Origin: JAGPCH01 sp039810605
GTDB lineage: Bacteria; Bacteroidota; Ignavibacteria; Tepidaquicellales; Tepidaquicellaceae
NCBI GenBank assembly: GCA_039810605.1
Contig: JBDHXH010000009.1
Span: 1-58,610, forward strand
Length of the DNA: 58,610 nucleotides
Direction of reading: 5' to 3'
Part shown: positions 23,548 to 31,967 of the stretch, one piece after another
How the letters are laid out: each line of letters begins with the position of its first letter
Position numbering within the stretch: the stretch's first letter is position 1
The notes under the pieces: generated by a model
The model's database searches: none
Told to the model about the DNA's origin: nothing
What the model saw: the letters and a program-made list of their open reading frames with translations, nothing else
Position numbers and translations under genes: made by a program

Positions 23548-25599
23548 ATGAACACAACCATTAACACTCTTAAAATTTTGTTCACACTTTTACTGCTCAA
23601 TCAAATTGCATCTGCTCAAGTGCAATCAGACAAATTCGAAGATCAAATCAATCCTGACTACCTCGATAAATCGGTGAAGCCTGTGCAGGATTTTTATGAG
23701 TTCTCAAACGGCGGATGGTTTAAGAATAATGAAATACCGCCTGAATACAGCAGGTGGGGCAGTTGGCATGAAATCAGAATCAGGAATGAGGAAATCCTCA
23801 AGACTATCTTGGAAGATGCTTCTGAAAATTCCTATTCTCGTGGTTCCATTCAACAAAAACTTGGTGATCTGTATTTTACGGCAATGGATACGGAAGCAAT
23901 AGAGAAAGCCGGAATAACACCGCTGAATGGAGCGCTATCGGAGATTGATGCAATTCAGAGCAAAGAAGATTTTCAAAAAGTTTTCGCCCATTTGAGAAGC
24001 TACAGGACAGGCGGTTTATTCGGAATGTACGCAGGACAGGATGACAAGAACAGCGAGAATGTAATTCTGAACCTGTATCAGGGAGGACTGGGACTTCCGG
24101 AAAGAGATTACTATTTTAAAGATGATGAAAGATCAAAAAAGCTCCGCGATGATTATATCCAATTCATGAGAAAGATTTTTGTCTTGATGGGACATGATGA
24201 AATCAGCGCCTCGGCAATTGCAGACAAACTAATGGATTTTGAGATTCGTCTGGCGAAGTCTTCGATGAAAAGAGTTGATATGCGCGAAGCTGAAGCAACA
24301 TATCATCTGATGACGCTTGATGAATTGAAATCACTGACTCCAGATTTTTCATGGGACATATTTTTTGCGGAACTTGGATTGGACAACAGCAAATTTACAA
24401 AAGGAATAAACGTTGGCCAGCCGGAATTTTTCAAAGACATGGATAGGCTGATAACAGACTCGGACATTGATGTGCTGAAGAATTATTTGAAATGGAACCT
24501 TGTAAGGAGTTCCGCTGAAATGCTTAGTTCTGATTTTGCGGATGCGAGTTTTGATTTTTACAGTAAGAAGATACGGGGAGTGGAGGAACGCCGTCCGAGA
24601 TGGAAAGTAAGCATTGATTTTGTCGAGAATGCGATGGGTGAACCGCTTGGACAAATTTTTGTTGAAAAAAAATTCACGCCTGAAACAAAAACCAAAGCCC
24701 TTGAATTTGTGAATAACATTAAGCAATCCTTCGGCGAAAGAATTCAGAGTAACGAATGGATGAGCGATGCCACAAAGAAAGAAGCGCTGCGAAAGCTTTC
24801 AACATTTAATGTGAAGATTGGATACCCTGATGTCTGGAAAGATTATTCAGGGCTCGAGATGGACAGAACTTCATTTCTAAATAATATGAGAAACGCCTCC
24901 GCATACAATGTGAAATTAAATTTGAGTAAGATTGCCAAGCCTGTAGATAGGAATGAATGGGGAATGTTTCCGCAGACAGTTAATGCATATTATAATTCTT
25001 CGAAAAATGAAATTGTATTTCCTGCGGGCATAATGCAGCCGCCGTTTTATGATCCGAATGCGGATGATGCAATAAACTATGGTGCGATCGGGGCAGTAAT
25101 AGGTCACGAGATGACTCATGGATTTGATGATCAGGGAAGGAAGTATGATGCCGAGGGTAATCTAAAAGACTGGTGGACAGAAGAAGATGCAAAAGAGTTT
25201 GAAGAGCGGGCAGATAAGTTAGTTCAGCAATACGATGGTTATGTTGTAATGGATTCACTTCATGTTAATGGCAGGCTCACACTCGGTGAAAACATTGCCG
25301 ATCTTGGAGGGCTGATTATTTCGTATCGTGCATTTCAAAAAGTGATGGAGGGAAAAGACAAATCACCAATAGATGGTTTTACCCCCGAGCAGAGATTTTT
25401 TCTTAGCTATTCCCAGTTATGGAGAGTCAAGTCACGTCCCGAAGTCCTAAGACTGCTGGTGAATACAGACTCACATTCACCGGAAAGATTCAGAGTAATA
25501 GGAGTCATTTCCAACATGGAAGAATTCATGAAAGCATATAACGGCAAAGAAGGAGACCCTATGGTCAACAGCGGCGATAAGAGGGTTGTCATCTGGTAA
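23548..25599 (+). CDS. M13 family (neprilysin-like) metallopeptidase
   Basis: A 683-residue exported zinc peptidase. I start at the ATG of 23548, which gives a clean signal peptide (MNTTINTLKILFTLLLLNQIASAQ); an in-frame GTG at 23467 would add 27 residues before it. The zinc site is HEMTH (H520, E521, H524) within AVIGHEMTHGFDDQGRKYD, with E581 in ENIADLGG as third ligand. NAYYNSSKNEIVFPAGIMQ is the M13 substrate-binding block. Length is normal for PepO/neprilysin-type enzymes. It acts outside the cytoplasm on short peptides. Confidence 0.93.
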   Translation: MNTTINTLKILFTLLLLNQIASAQVQSDKFEDQINPDYLDKSVKPVQDFYEFSNGGWFKNNEIPPEYSRWGSWHEIRIRNEEILKTILEDASENSYSRGSIQQKLGDLYFTAMDTEAIEKAGITPLNGALSEIDAIQSKEDFQKVFAHLRSYRTGGLFGMYAGQDDKNSENVILNLYQGGLGLPERDYYFKDDERSKKLRDDYIQFMRKIFVLMGHDEISASAIADKLMDFEIRLAKSSMKRVDMREAEATYHLMTLDELKSLTPDFSWDIFFAELGLDNSKFTKGINVGQPEFFKDMDRLITDSDIDVLKNYLKWNLVRSSAEMLSSDFADASFDFYSKKIRGVEERRPRWKVSIDFVENAMGEPLGQIFVEKKFTPETKTKALEFVNNIKQSFGERIQSNEWMSDATKKEALRKLSTFNVKIGYPDVWKDYSGLEMDRTSFLNNMRNASAYNVKLNLSKIAKPVDRNEWGMFPQTVNAYYNSSKNEIVFPAGIMQPPFYDPNADDAINYGAIGAVIGHEMTHGFDDQGRKYDAEGNLKDWWTEEDAKEFEERADKLVQQYDGYVVMDSLHVNGRLTLGENIADLGGLIISYRAFQKVMEGKDKSPIDGFTPEQRFFLSYSQLWRVKSRPEVLRLLVNTDSHSPERFRVIGVISNMEEFMKAYNGKEGDPMVNSGDKRVVIW

Positions 25600-25637
25600 G
25601 AACAAGCTTGCAGAAAATTTTATTCGCAAAAACATTT

Positions 25638-26477
25638 ATGAAGACAAAAGTATTTTTCGCAATCCTGATATTTGCCGGAATTTTCAACGGCAGAGTTTTT
25701 TCACAAGGCAAACTTCTCACATTAGCAGAACTTCAAAAGAAAAAACTGTTTCGTTCGATTGATGAAGCACTGAATGAACCCGACAATGTTTACAGAATGA
25801 ATCTAAGCGGCAGTGGAATTACTTCGCTTCCTGCAGAAATCGGAAGATTCAGAAACCTTCAGTCATTGAACTTAAGCAGGAATCAGATCAATGATCTCCC
25901 GTCTGAAATTTCCGAACTGAAAAATCTCCAATGGCTTAATCTTGAAGGAACAAGCATCACGGCATTGCCGGGAGGAATATCCGGCTTGCAAAATCTCATT
26001 TCACTGAATCTGAATGAAGTAACATCATTGAATGTTACCGATGCATTATCGAAAATTGTAAAGATGAAGAAACTGAAAGAGCTTTCCATGAATTCAGTTT
26101 ATTTAATGTCGCTCCCTCCGCAGATAGGCGCATTGAGCCAGCTCGAGAAACTCATTCTCAAAAGATGCGGCCTTGCCGAAATCACAAATGAAATCGGTTC
26201 ATTGAAGAATCTGAAAATACTCGACTTGTCATTTAATGAAATTTCAAGGATACCTGAATCAATCGGATCACTTCAAAGACTTGAGGAACTTCAAATTGGA
26301 GGCAATCAAATTATTTCATTGCCGGAGAGTATAGATAATCTGAAGGACAATTTGCTTGTGCTCGGGCTTGCAGCCGAAGAAGCAGGAACATTCGCGACGA
26401 ATCCCATTTCAGAAACTGATGTAATGAAGATACAGCAAAGACTTCCGAACACGAAGATTGTATTTGTATGGAAATAG
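25638..26477 (+). CDS. Leucine-rich-repeat protein, exported
   Basis: A 279-residue protein starting at the ATG of 25638 (an in-frame TTG lies at 25608), with signal peptide MKTKVFFAILIFAGIFNGRVFSQ. It contains about seven to eight LRR units of 23 residues (LQSLNLSRNQINDLPSEISE, LQWLNLEGTSITALPGGI, LKILDLSFNEISRIPESIGS). These are the plant/bacterial 'LP..I..L..L..L.L..N.I' type. Predicted as a curved solenoid for protein binding in the periplasm or at the surface. No sorting domain is seen. It begins 38 bp after the M13 peptidase and may share its transcript. Confidence 0.85.
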   Translation: MKTKVFFAILIFAGIFNGRVFSQGKLLTLAELQKKKLFRSIDEALNEPDNVYRMNLSGSGITSLPAEIGRFRNLQSLNLSRNQINDLPSEISELKNLQWLNLEGTSITALPGGISGLQNLISLNLNEVTSLNVTDALSKIVKMKKLKELSMNSVYLMSLPPQIGALSQLEKLILKRCGLAEITNEIGSLKNLKILDLSFNEISRIPESIGSLQRLEELQIGGNQIISLPESIDNLKDNLLVLGLAAEEAGTFATNPISETDVMKIQQRLPNTKIVFVWK

Positions 26478-26532
26478 TAAGCGGTAATTCTTAGTTTGAA
26501 ACATTAAATAAAAAACATAAATCAATGTAGTC

Positions 26533-26937
26533 ATGAGAAAACAATTACTTTTTTTGATTTCTGTCTTCGCAATTTCTTTGCTTGCCGGATGCAGCGGTAC
26601 ATCTCCGGAATACAGTTCATATCAAAATAACCTGAAGATTCAGATCCGCGAAATGGAAAATGTTTTGAATGCAGGACATTACAGGGAATTCTTATCAACT
26701 TATGTTGATCCCGGATATATCAATTCTGTCGGCGGAGTTGATGCTGCTCTGCTACAGTTTGGAAATGCAAGACAGCAGGCGGTTCATGGCGCGCTAAGGG
26801 TTGCGAGAAATATGATGCCGCTATACAATGATAAGTCCAAGACGATGACTTATACGAGCACAAGTTTGCCGCTGCCTGTAGTATTCAAACAACAGGGAGG
26901 TAAATGGTATTTGCAAAGCGATTACTTTAAACCTTAA
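26533..26937 (+). CDS. Small lipoprotein, unknown function
   Basis: A 134-residue protein with a textbook lipoprotein signal: MRKQLLFLISVFAISLLAGC with lipobox LAGC and Cys20. After it come a helical part (NNLKIQIREMENVLNAGHYREFLSTYVD) and a strand-rich end (KTMTYTSTSLPLPVVFKQQGGKWYLQ). The last block recalls SnoaL/DUF4878-like cone folds that end '..GGKWYL'. That similarity is weak. Same strand as the LRR gene, 55 bp apart. No function assigned. Confidence 0.75.
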   Translation: MRKQLLFLISVFAISLLAGCSGTSPEYSSYQNNLKIQIREMENVLNAGHYREFLSTYVDPGYINSVGGVDAALLQFGNARQQAVHGALRVARNMMPLYNDKSKTMTYTSTSLPLPVVFKQQGGKWYLQSDYFKP

Positions 26938-26966
26938 GCGGTTCAACGTATAAGTTTTGTCTTAAT

Positions 26967-27989
26967 TTATTTTAGCAACAGCATTCTTCGAGATGCTGAA
27001 TATACATTGCCTTTGTCCGGCGAGTACACATTCATTTTCAAATAATACACACCGCTGGGGAAATTGATACCGTCCCATTGCGCCTCATAAGTTCCTGCTT
27101 GTTGAAATTGATTCACGATATTTCCCGCAAAATTTCCCAGAGCATCATAAACCGTCATGATTACAAGACCTCCGGTATGTAGTTCATATTTAATGCTTGT
27201 CGAGGGATTAAAGGGATTCGGATAATTTTGTTGTAAAGAAAAATTTTCCGGAACGAGTCCCGAGATATTTCTTACAGAAGTGATCCAGTTATTGAAAAGT
27301 ACCTGAAGCGAATCAATTGGATCCCTGCCGAAAGGAGCATTCAGCGCTTTTAAATTCAAATATAATGTACCGAGTGTATCACCCGGATTAGCAACTCTTA
27401 TGAATGCGGACTTTGATGATGTGTTCCAGCCTGCACAGCGGGTATCGGCGCCGATCACCTTTGCGCCCTGCAGAGCTGCCATTAATTTCACGGCAAGAGA
27501 ACCCGGAGTATTCAGAAATCTCGACTTCATTGAATCCAGAATCTGCTGACCGAGAAGAATATTTCCCTGTATGGAAAATGTAGGACCCGTCAGATGACTC
27601 TTGTAATCTAAACAATTCACGCCTGTATATGCTGCCGATCTGCCGTTGTTTGCTAAGTCAATAATTCCGTATTGACGAATAGTCGGATTGTTTTGAGCAT
27701 CATGAAGAACAAGCGAATCAATTATTGCTTGCGGAGGCAGATGAAGATTCATAAGACTTCGCGCATAGTTTTGATTCGTAGAGAGCCATGATGCTTGCGT
27801 ATGAACGACGCCGTAGCCGGGGTGAACATCGGTCAGAATTGTGCAGTCGTTGACGCACGAAGCGCCGGCGCTTCCGACCTGACCCGTTGCCGGATCAACA
27901 GCGCAGATGGAAAATGTATCCTGTGAACGAATGTGTGAAATTGCAAACACCAGAATTGCAACAGAAAGAAGTGTAACCCGCATAATCAT
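26967..27989 (-). CDS. DUF1028 protein with T9SS sorting domain
   Basis: A 340-residue secreted protein. The signal peptide (MRVTLLSVAILVFAISHIRSQ) is followed by DTFSICAVDPATGQVGSAGA and HTQASWLSTNQNYARSLMNL, the conserved N-terminal block of DUF1028. This is an Ntn-hydrolase-like fold whose activity is unclear. From about residue 250 the type IX sorting domain begins: FSLQQNYPNPFNPSTSIKYE ... GVYYLKMNVYSPD ... ASRRMLLLK. Many DUF1028 proteins lack this tail, so here it is exported through T9SS. It is convergent with the lipoprotein gene and divergent from gpmA. Confidence 0.9.
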   Translation of the reverse strand: MIMRVTLLSVAILVFAISHIRSQDTFSICAVDPATGQVGSAGASCVNDCTILTDVHPGYGVVHTQASWLSTNQNYARSLMNLHLPPQAIIDSLVLHDAQNNPTIRQYGIIDLANNGRSAAYTGVNCLDYKSHLTGPTFSIQGNILLGQQILDSMKSRFLNTPGSLAVKLMAALQGAKVIGADTRCAGWNTSSKSAFIRVANPGDTLGTLYLNLKALNAPFGRDPIDSLQVLFNNWITSVRNISGLVPENFSLQQNYPNPFNPSTSIKYELHTGGLVIMTVYDALGNFAGNIVNQFQQAGTYEAQWDGINFPSGVYYLKMNVYSPDKGNVYSASRRMLLLK

Positions 27990-28091
27990 TTTTTGAATTT
28001 GACGAAATTAGTAATTAGTTCTCCAAAGTAAAATCTAAATGTTTGAGTAAACCGTCAGGTTGCTTGACAGCTTAATACACTCAATTATAAA

Positions 28092-28122
28092 TTGTAAGAA
28101 ATTGTTTTTTAAATTAATTTTG
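28092..28122 (+). promoter_or_regulatory. Bacteroidota-type promoter upstream of phosphoglycerate mutase
   Basis: TTG at 28092-28094 and TAATTTTG at 28115-28122 are separated by 20 bp, fitting TTG-N19/20-TAnnTTTG. The gpmA ATG lies 24 bp downstream. Confidence 0.5.
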
Positions 28123-28145
28123 TTTCAAAGAAAAAAATTTTATTC

Positions 28146-28751
28146 ATGTCAAAATTAGTAATAGTAAGGCACGGGCAGTCGCAATGGAATAAGGAAAATC
28201 GTTTTACGGGATGGATTGATATTGATTTATCGCCTGCAGGAGAGGAAGAGGCTGTAAGAGCAGGGGAAAAGCTGAAAGGATACAAGTTCGATGAAGCATT
28301 TACTTCCGATCTGATTCGCGCGCAGCGAACGCTTGACATTATCCTGGAAAAGATAAATCAAAAAGACATTCCGGTTAAAAAAGATAAGGCTCTGAATGAA
28401 AGAATGTACGGCGATTTACAGGGACTGAACAAGGATGAATGCAGGAAAAATTTTGGTGAGGAACAAGTGAAAATATGGAGAAGAAGTTTTGATGTTCCTC
28501 CGCCAAACGGCGAGAGCCTTAAAGATACATCGGACAGAGTAATGCCGTATTATCATAAATATATTGAACCGGAGCTGAAGAAGGGAAAGGACATTCTAAT
28601 ATCGGCGCATGGTAACAGTCTCCGCGCGCTTATGATGTTTCTGGAAAAATTGAGCAAGGAAAAAATTCTGGAAACGGAAATTCCGACAGGTTCTCCAAAG
28701 GAATATATCTTCGACAATAATCTGAACGTTATCGAATCCAAATACCTCTGA
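28146..28751 (+). CDS. gpmA: 2,3-bisphosphoglycerate-dependent phosphoglycerate mutase
   Basis: A 201-residue histidine phosphatase superfamily enzyme. The catalytic motif LVIVRHGQSQWNKENRFTGW has R8 and the phosphorylated H9. DIDLSPAGEEEA, NERMYGDLQGLNKDE and the second histidine in LISAHGNSLRAL are all typical for GpmA. It interconverts 3- and 2-phosphoglycerate in glycolysis/gluconeogenesis. It is shorter than enterobacterial GpmA (about 250) but within the short form found in many bacteria. The HAD gene starts immediately after its TGA, so the two are likely coupled. Confidence 0.93.
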   Translation: MSKLVIVRHGQSQWNKENRFTGWIDIDLSPAGEEEAVRAGEKLKGYKFDEAFTSDLIRAQRTLDIILEKINQKDIPVKKDKALNERMYGDLQGLNKDECRKNFGEEQVKIWRRSFDVPPPNGESLKDTSDRVMPYYHKYIEPELKKGKDILISAHGNSLRALMMFLEKLSKEKILETEIPTGSPKEYIFDNNLNVIESKYL

Positions 28752-29372
28752 TTGCCTCCTTCTAAAATCAAAAATATAATTTTAGATCTTGGTAATACTC
28801 TTGTCTATTTTGATTATTGTTATTTTTATGATGGAGTTGCAAGACTTGAAAAGCGTGTCAATGCAAGAGGTCTGAAAAAATATTTCACCGAACACAAATT
28901 TGATCTCCGGCTTGGCGCAAACAGGATTGACCTTAAGGAAGCTTTCAGATTACTGAAGAAAAAATTCGATTTGAAAATAGGATATAACGATTTTCGTTAT
29001 TTGTATTGCGATATATTCTGGGAGAATAATCAGATGAAAAATTTTCTCGAGAACAAGCTGCTTGATTCAGATTACAAGCTCTACATGCTGTCCAATGTAG
29101 ATTCATCTCACATAAACTTTATTGATCACAACTTCCCTTACGTAAGATATATAAAGAGAAGGATTCTTTCCTACAAAGTGAAAGCCATAAAGCCGGATAA
29201 GAAGATATACAAGCATCTCATTCAGAAGACAGGTGTTAATCCTTCCGAAAGTATTTTTGTTGACGACAAAAAGGAAAACATTTTGTCAGCACGAAAACTT
29301 GGTTTCAACGCTATTCATTATACTTCCCACAAAAGATTCCTTCGGGAATTTAATAAACTCATGAAGTCATAG
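28752..29372 (+). CDS. HAD superfamily hydrolase (YihX-like, subfamily IA)
   Basis: A 206-residue HAD protein. Motif I is IKNIILDLGNTLVYFD (nucleophile Asp in DLGNTL; Gly at the second-Asp position, as in YihX-type 'DLGNVL' enzymes). Motif II is LYMLSNVDSSH, and motifs III/IV are AIKPDKKIYKHLI and IFVDDKKENI. Expected to be a sugar-phosphate or nucleotide phosphatase. The TTG start directly follows the TGA of gpmA; no other in-frame start precedes motif I. It is followed 8 bp later by the SDR-like gene. Confidence 0.85.
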   Translation: MPPSKIKNIILDLGNTLVYFDYCYFYDGVARLEKRVNARGLKKYFTEHKFDLRLGANRIDLKEAFRLLKKKFDLKIGYNDFRYLYCDIFWENNQMKNFLENKLLDSDYKLYMLSNVDSSHINFIDHNFPYVRYIKRRILSYKVKAIKPDKKIYKHLIQKTGVNPSESIFVDDKKENILSARKLGFNAIHYTSHKRFLREFNKLMKS

Positions 29373-29380
29373 TTAAACTC

Positions 29381-29950
29381 ATGTCACATGCTTTGATTGT
29401 CGGAGGCACGGGGATGCTCAAACATGCAGTTTTGTATTTCGCGCGGCACTCATACACAGTATCGGTCATTGCGCGCGGACAGGCAGGATTTGATAAGATG
29501 ATTCTTGAAAAAAACGAACATGGATTTATAAATCCCGTGAGAGTTGACTATTCAAATTTCAGATTGCTTCGCGAAAAAATTACTGATGCTTTGGAAAGGC
29601 ATGGCAAGATTGATCTCTGCATTGCATGGATTCATCATCATTCGCGAAATGCTGCGTATGTGATTGCTGATGTCCTGAACGGGCAGAACTTTCCTTTCAG
29701 ATTTTTTCATGTCCTCGGAAGTGAAACTGCAAATCCTTCTGAAAGCAACATTGATTCGCCAAAGGAGTTTGAGATTTATGAAAACATTTTATACAGAAAA
29801 ATTATTCTTGGATTTGTAATCGAAGAAGATAATTCAAGATGGCTTACCAATGGAGAGATCAGCAATGGAGTTATAGACGCGGTAAATTTTGATAAAGAAA
29901 CTTACATCGTTGGAACAGTAAATCCGTGGGATAAGATACCGCGGCTGTAA
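29381..29950 (+). CDS. Short-chain dehydrogenase-like NAD(P)-binding protein
   Basis: A 189-residue Rossmann protein. The nucleotide loop is ALIVGGTGMLKHAVLYFARH with a basic residue after strand two (VIARG), suggesting NADP(H). The central strand has DLCIAWIHHHSRNA instead of the usual NNAG. The active-site YxxxK is visible only as YRKIIL, so catalysis is uncertain. It is about 60 residues shorter than classic SDRs. It ends a probable three-gene unit (gpmA, HAD, this). Substrate unknown. Confidence 0.75.
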   Translation: MSHALIVGGTGMLKHAVLYFARHSYTVSVIARGQAGFDKMILEKNEHGFINPVRVDYSNFRLLREKITDALERHGKIDLCIAWIHHHSRNAAYVIADVLNGQNFPFRFFHVLGSETANPSESNIDSPKEFEIYENILYRKIILGFVIEEDNSRWLTNGEISNGVIDAVNFDKETYIVGTVNPWDKIPRL

Positions 29951-29963
29951 TGATAGTATTTCG

Positions 29964-31049
29964 TCATTCCCATTTGAATACCTTTATTGCAACTGCATAG
30001 ACAATGACACCCCAGCCGATTAATATCAGTATGTCCTTCCATACATCGAACAGACCTGCGCCTTCGAAGGAAATTTTTCTCAAAGCTTCATTCAAATAAG
30101 TAAGCGGCAGAGCTTTGCTGACGGGTTGCAGCCATTCGGGGAAATTAGATATAGGAAAAAATGTACCCGCAAGAAGAAACTGCGGGAGTGTAATTAGATT
30201 TGCAATCGGAGGAACGGCGCTCTCGTTCTTTGCTATTCCGGATACAACAAATCCAAATCCCAGAAATACAATAAGTGCAATAACGGACAGGGCGAGCATG
30301 TTGAGAAATGTTACTACGCCGTTAACCAGGGTGAATCCGAAGAAGAAAGTACCGATGAGAATTATTATCACTGAACTGAACATTGAGAATATCAGTCTGC
30401 TTAGAGACTCGCCAAGAATGATGTACATTCTTTTCACGGGCGTAGCAAAAAATCTTTTGATTACCTGTGTCTGTCTTAGACTAATAAACACAAATGCAGT
30501 TCCGAACACACCCGCGCTTAGCAATGAGAAACCAAGTTGACCCGGCAGAATGAAATCTATCATTGTAAACTTCCTGCCCTCTATTGTATTCTCCTTGAGT
30601 TCAATTGCAGGTGGTATTGATGCAGAAAGATTTTGTCTGCTGACAATTTCATTCAGCATCATTTTAAAAATGTTTCCTCTTTCAGGTGAAGCTTTTGAAG
30701 TCGTGAGTTCAACAACTAATGTGCCTTTGTCATTTCGGGACAGTTTCAGTTCTGCATCTATTCTTCCCTTGGACAGCTCGCCGGTAATTTCTTCGTGAGA
30801 CCTGTCTTTTAAAAGTTTGACAGAATTTATTTTCTCAAGAGCACCGTAGATTTCGTTGTTTGCATCGGAATTTTTATCAATTGCAACTTCGATGACAAAT
30901 CCGCCGCCACTGATGAATCCGAATACAATTATGAAAATAAGCGGAAATATTAAGTTGAAAACAATTGCCGAAGGGTTGCGTGAGATTGAGCGCAGACTCG
31001 CTCGTGTAATTGCGAACATCGCATTACCCTGACTGTATTTGTTTGTCAT
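29964..31049 (-). CDS. ABC-2 type transporter permease
   Basis: A 361-residue membrane protein of the ABC-2/DrrB-YhgE type. One N-terminal helix (PSAIVFNLIFPLIFIIVFGF), an extracytoplasmic domain of ~120 residues, and five helices near the C-terminus (starting GQLGFSLLSAGVFGTAFVF) give the standard 1+5 layout. The conserved PPIANLITLPQFLLAGTFFP segment is present. It pairs with the ATPase gene just upstream (34-bp gap, same strand) to form an exporter of unknown cargo. The last helix ends with a short cytosolic tail. Confidence 0.9.
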   Translation of the reverse strand: MTNKYSQGNAMFAITRASLRSISRNPSAIVFNLIFPLIFIIVFGFISGGGFVIEVAIDKNSDANNEIYGALEKINSVKLLKDRSHEEITGELSKGRIDAELKLSRNDKGTLVVELTTSKASPERGNIFKMMLNEIVSRQNLSASIPPAIELKENTIEGRKFTMIDFILPGQLGFSLLSAGVFGTAFVFISLRQTQVIKRFFATPVKRMYIILGESLSRLIFSMFSSVIIILIGTFFFGFTLVNGVVTFLNMLALSVIALIVFLGFGFVVSGIAKNESAVPPIANLITLPQFLLAGTFFPISNFPEWLQPVSKALPLTYLNEALRKISFEGAGLFDVWKDILILIGWGVIVYAVAIKVFKWE

Positions 31050-31082
31050 AGTTTTTTTAAATACTTGTCCGAAGTCAAACGT

Positions 31083-31847
31083 CTATTCATCTCTGTATTC
31101 ATGTCCTGTCAGCTTAAGGAAAACATCTTCAAGGGACGCGGGCTTAAGTTGTGTCTGCCTTTTGAAACCACTGTGAACGAGTTCTTCTATGAGATTATCC
31201 GGAGTATCAATTGTCAGAATTTTCCCGCTGTCAATAATACCAACCCTGTCGCAAAGAATTTCCGCCTCATCCATGTAATGAGTAGTGAGCATAATAGTGG
31301 TTCCGTCTTCCCGTATTTTTTTTATGAGGTCCCAGAGATTTCTCCGGGCCTGCGGGTCAAGACCGGTCGTAGGTTCATCGAGAAAAATTATTTTCGGGCG
31401 ATTGATAAGAGTAGTGCAAATCGAGAATCTCTGTTTTTGTCCACCGGAAAGATCTTTAAACTTGGAATTTTTCTTTTCGGTAAGGTCAACAAGTTTCAGA
31501 ATTTCATCAGCATCGGCTGCGACATCATAAAGCCCTGCAAAGAGCTCTATCAATTCAGTGAGATAAAGATTCGGATAATAGCCTGCTGACTGCAACTGGA
31601 CTCCAATTATTCTCTTTATTCCATTTGTGTCTTCGTCAAGTGATAACCCGTCAATGATCACATCCCCGGAAGTTTTTTCCCGGAGCGTTTCCATAATTTC
31701 AAGCGTCGTGGTCTTTCCGGCTCCGTTTGGTCCGAGGAGTCCGAAGATCTCGCTTTTGAAAACTTCGAAACTGATACCGTCAACTGCAATAAGCGAGTCA
31801 TAATTCTTAACAAGATTATTTACTTCAATGATGGGTGTCCGAATCAT
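31083..31847 (-). CDS. ABC transporter ATP-binding protein
   Basis: A 254-residue ABC ATPase. Walker A is LLGPNGAGKTTTLE, the signature is LSGGQKQRFSIC, Walker B is PKIIFLDEPTTGLD, and the switch histidine is in MLTTHYMDEAE. The Q-loop is in IGVQLQSAGYYPNL. The family is the DrrA/NatA-type drug or polysaccharide exporter ATPase. It is the first gene of a two-gene unit with the ABC-2 permease. Confidence 0.95.
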   Translation of the reverse strand: MIRTPIIEVNNLVKNYDSLIAVDGISFEVFKSEIFGLLGPNGAGKTTTLEIMETLREKTSGDVIIDGLSLDEDTNGIKRIIGVQLQSAGYYPNLYLTELIELFAGLYDVAADADEILKLVDLTEKKNSKFKDLSGGQKQRFSICTTLINRPKIIFLDEPTTGLDPQARRNLWDLIKKIREDGTTIMLTTHYMDEAEILCDRVGIIDSGKILTIDTPDNLIEELVHSGFKRQTQLKPASLEDVFLKLTGHEYRDE

Positions 31848-31904
31848 CAGTTAGTCGGTGAATGGAACAGAAAAAAATTAAGGAAGGTAATTTTCAACTC
31901 GTAA

Positions 31905-31935
31905 AATTAGCTAACCGCTAATTGCGGTGATCGCG
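31905..31935 (-). terminator. Weak hairpin downstream of the aldehyde dehydrogenase
   Basis: Arms accgc and gcggt (31914-31918, 31924-31928) flank a 5-nt loop. On the minus strand they are followed by an A/T-rich stretch containing tttt. It lies about 40 bp past the ALDH stop; a short stem makes it only a weak terminator candidate. Confidence 0.3.
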
Positions 31936-31967
31936 AGAATGTCTATCTTAAGTTGTAATTCTGAATT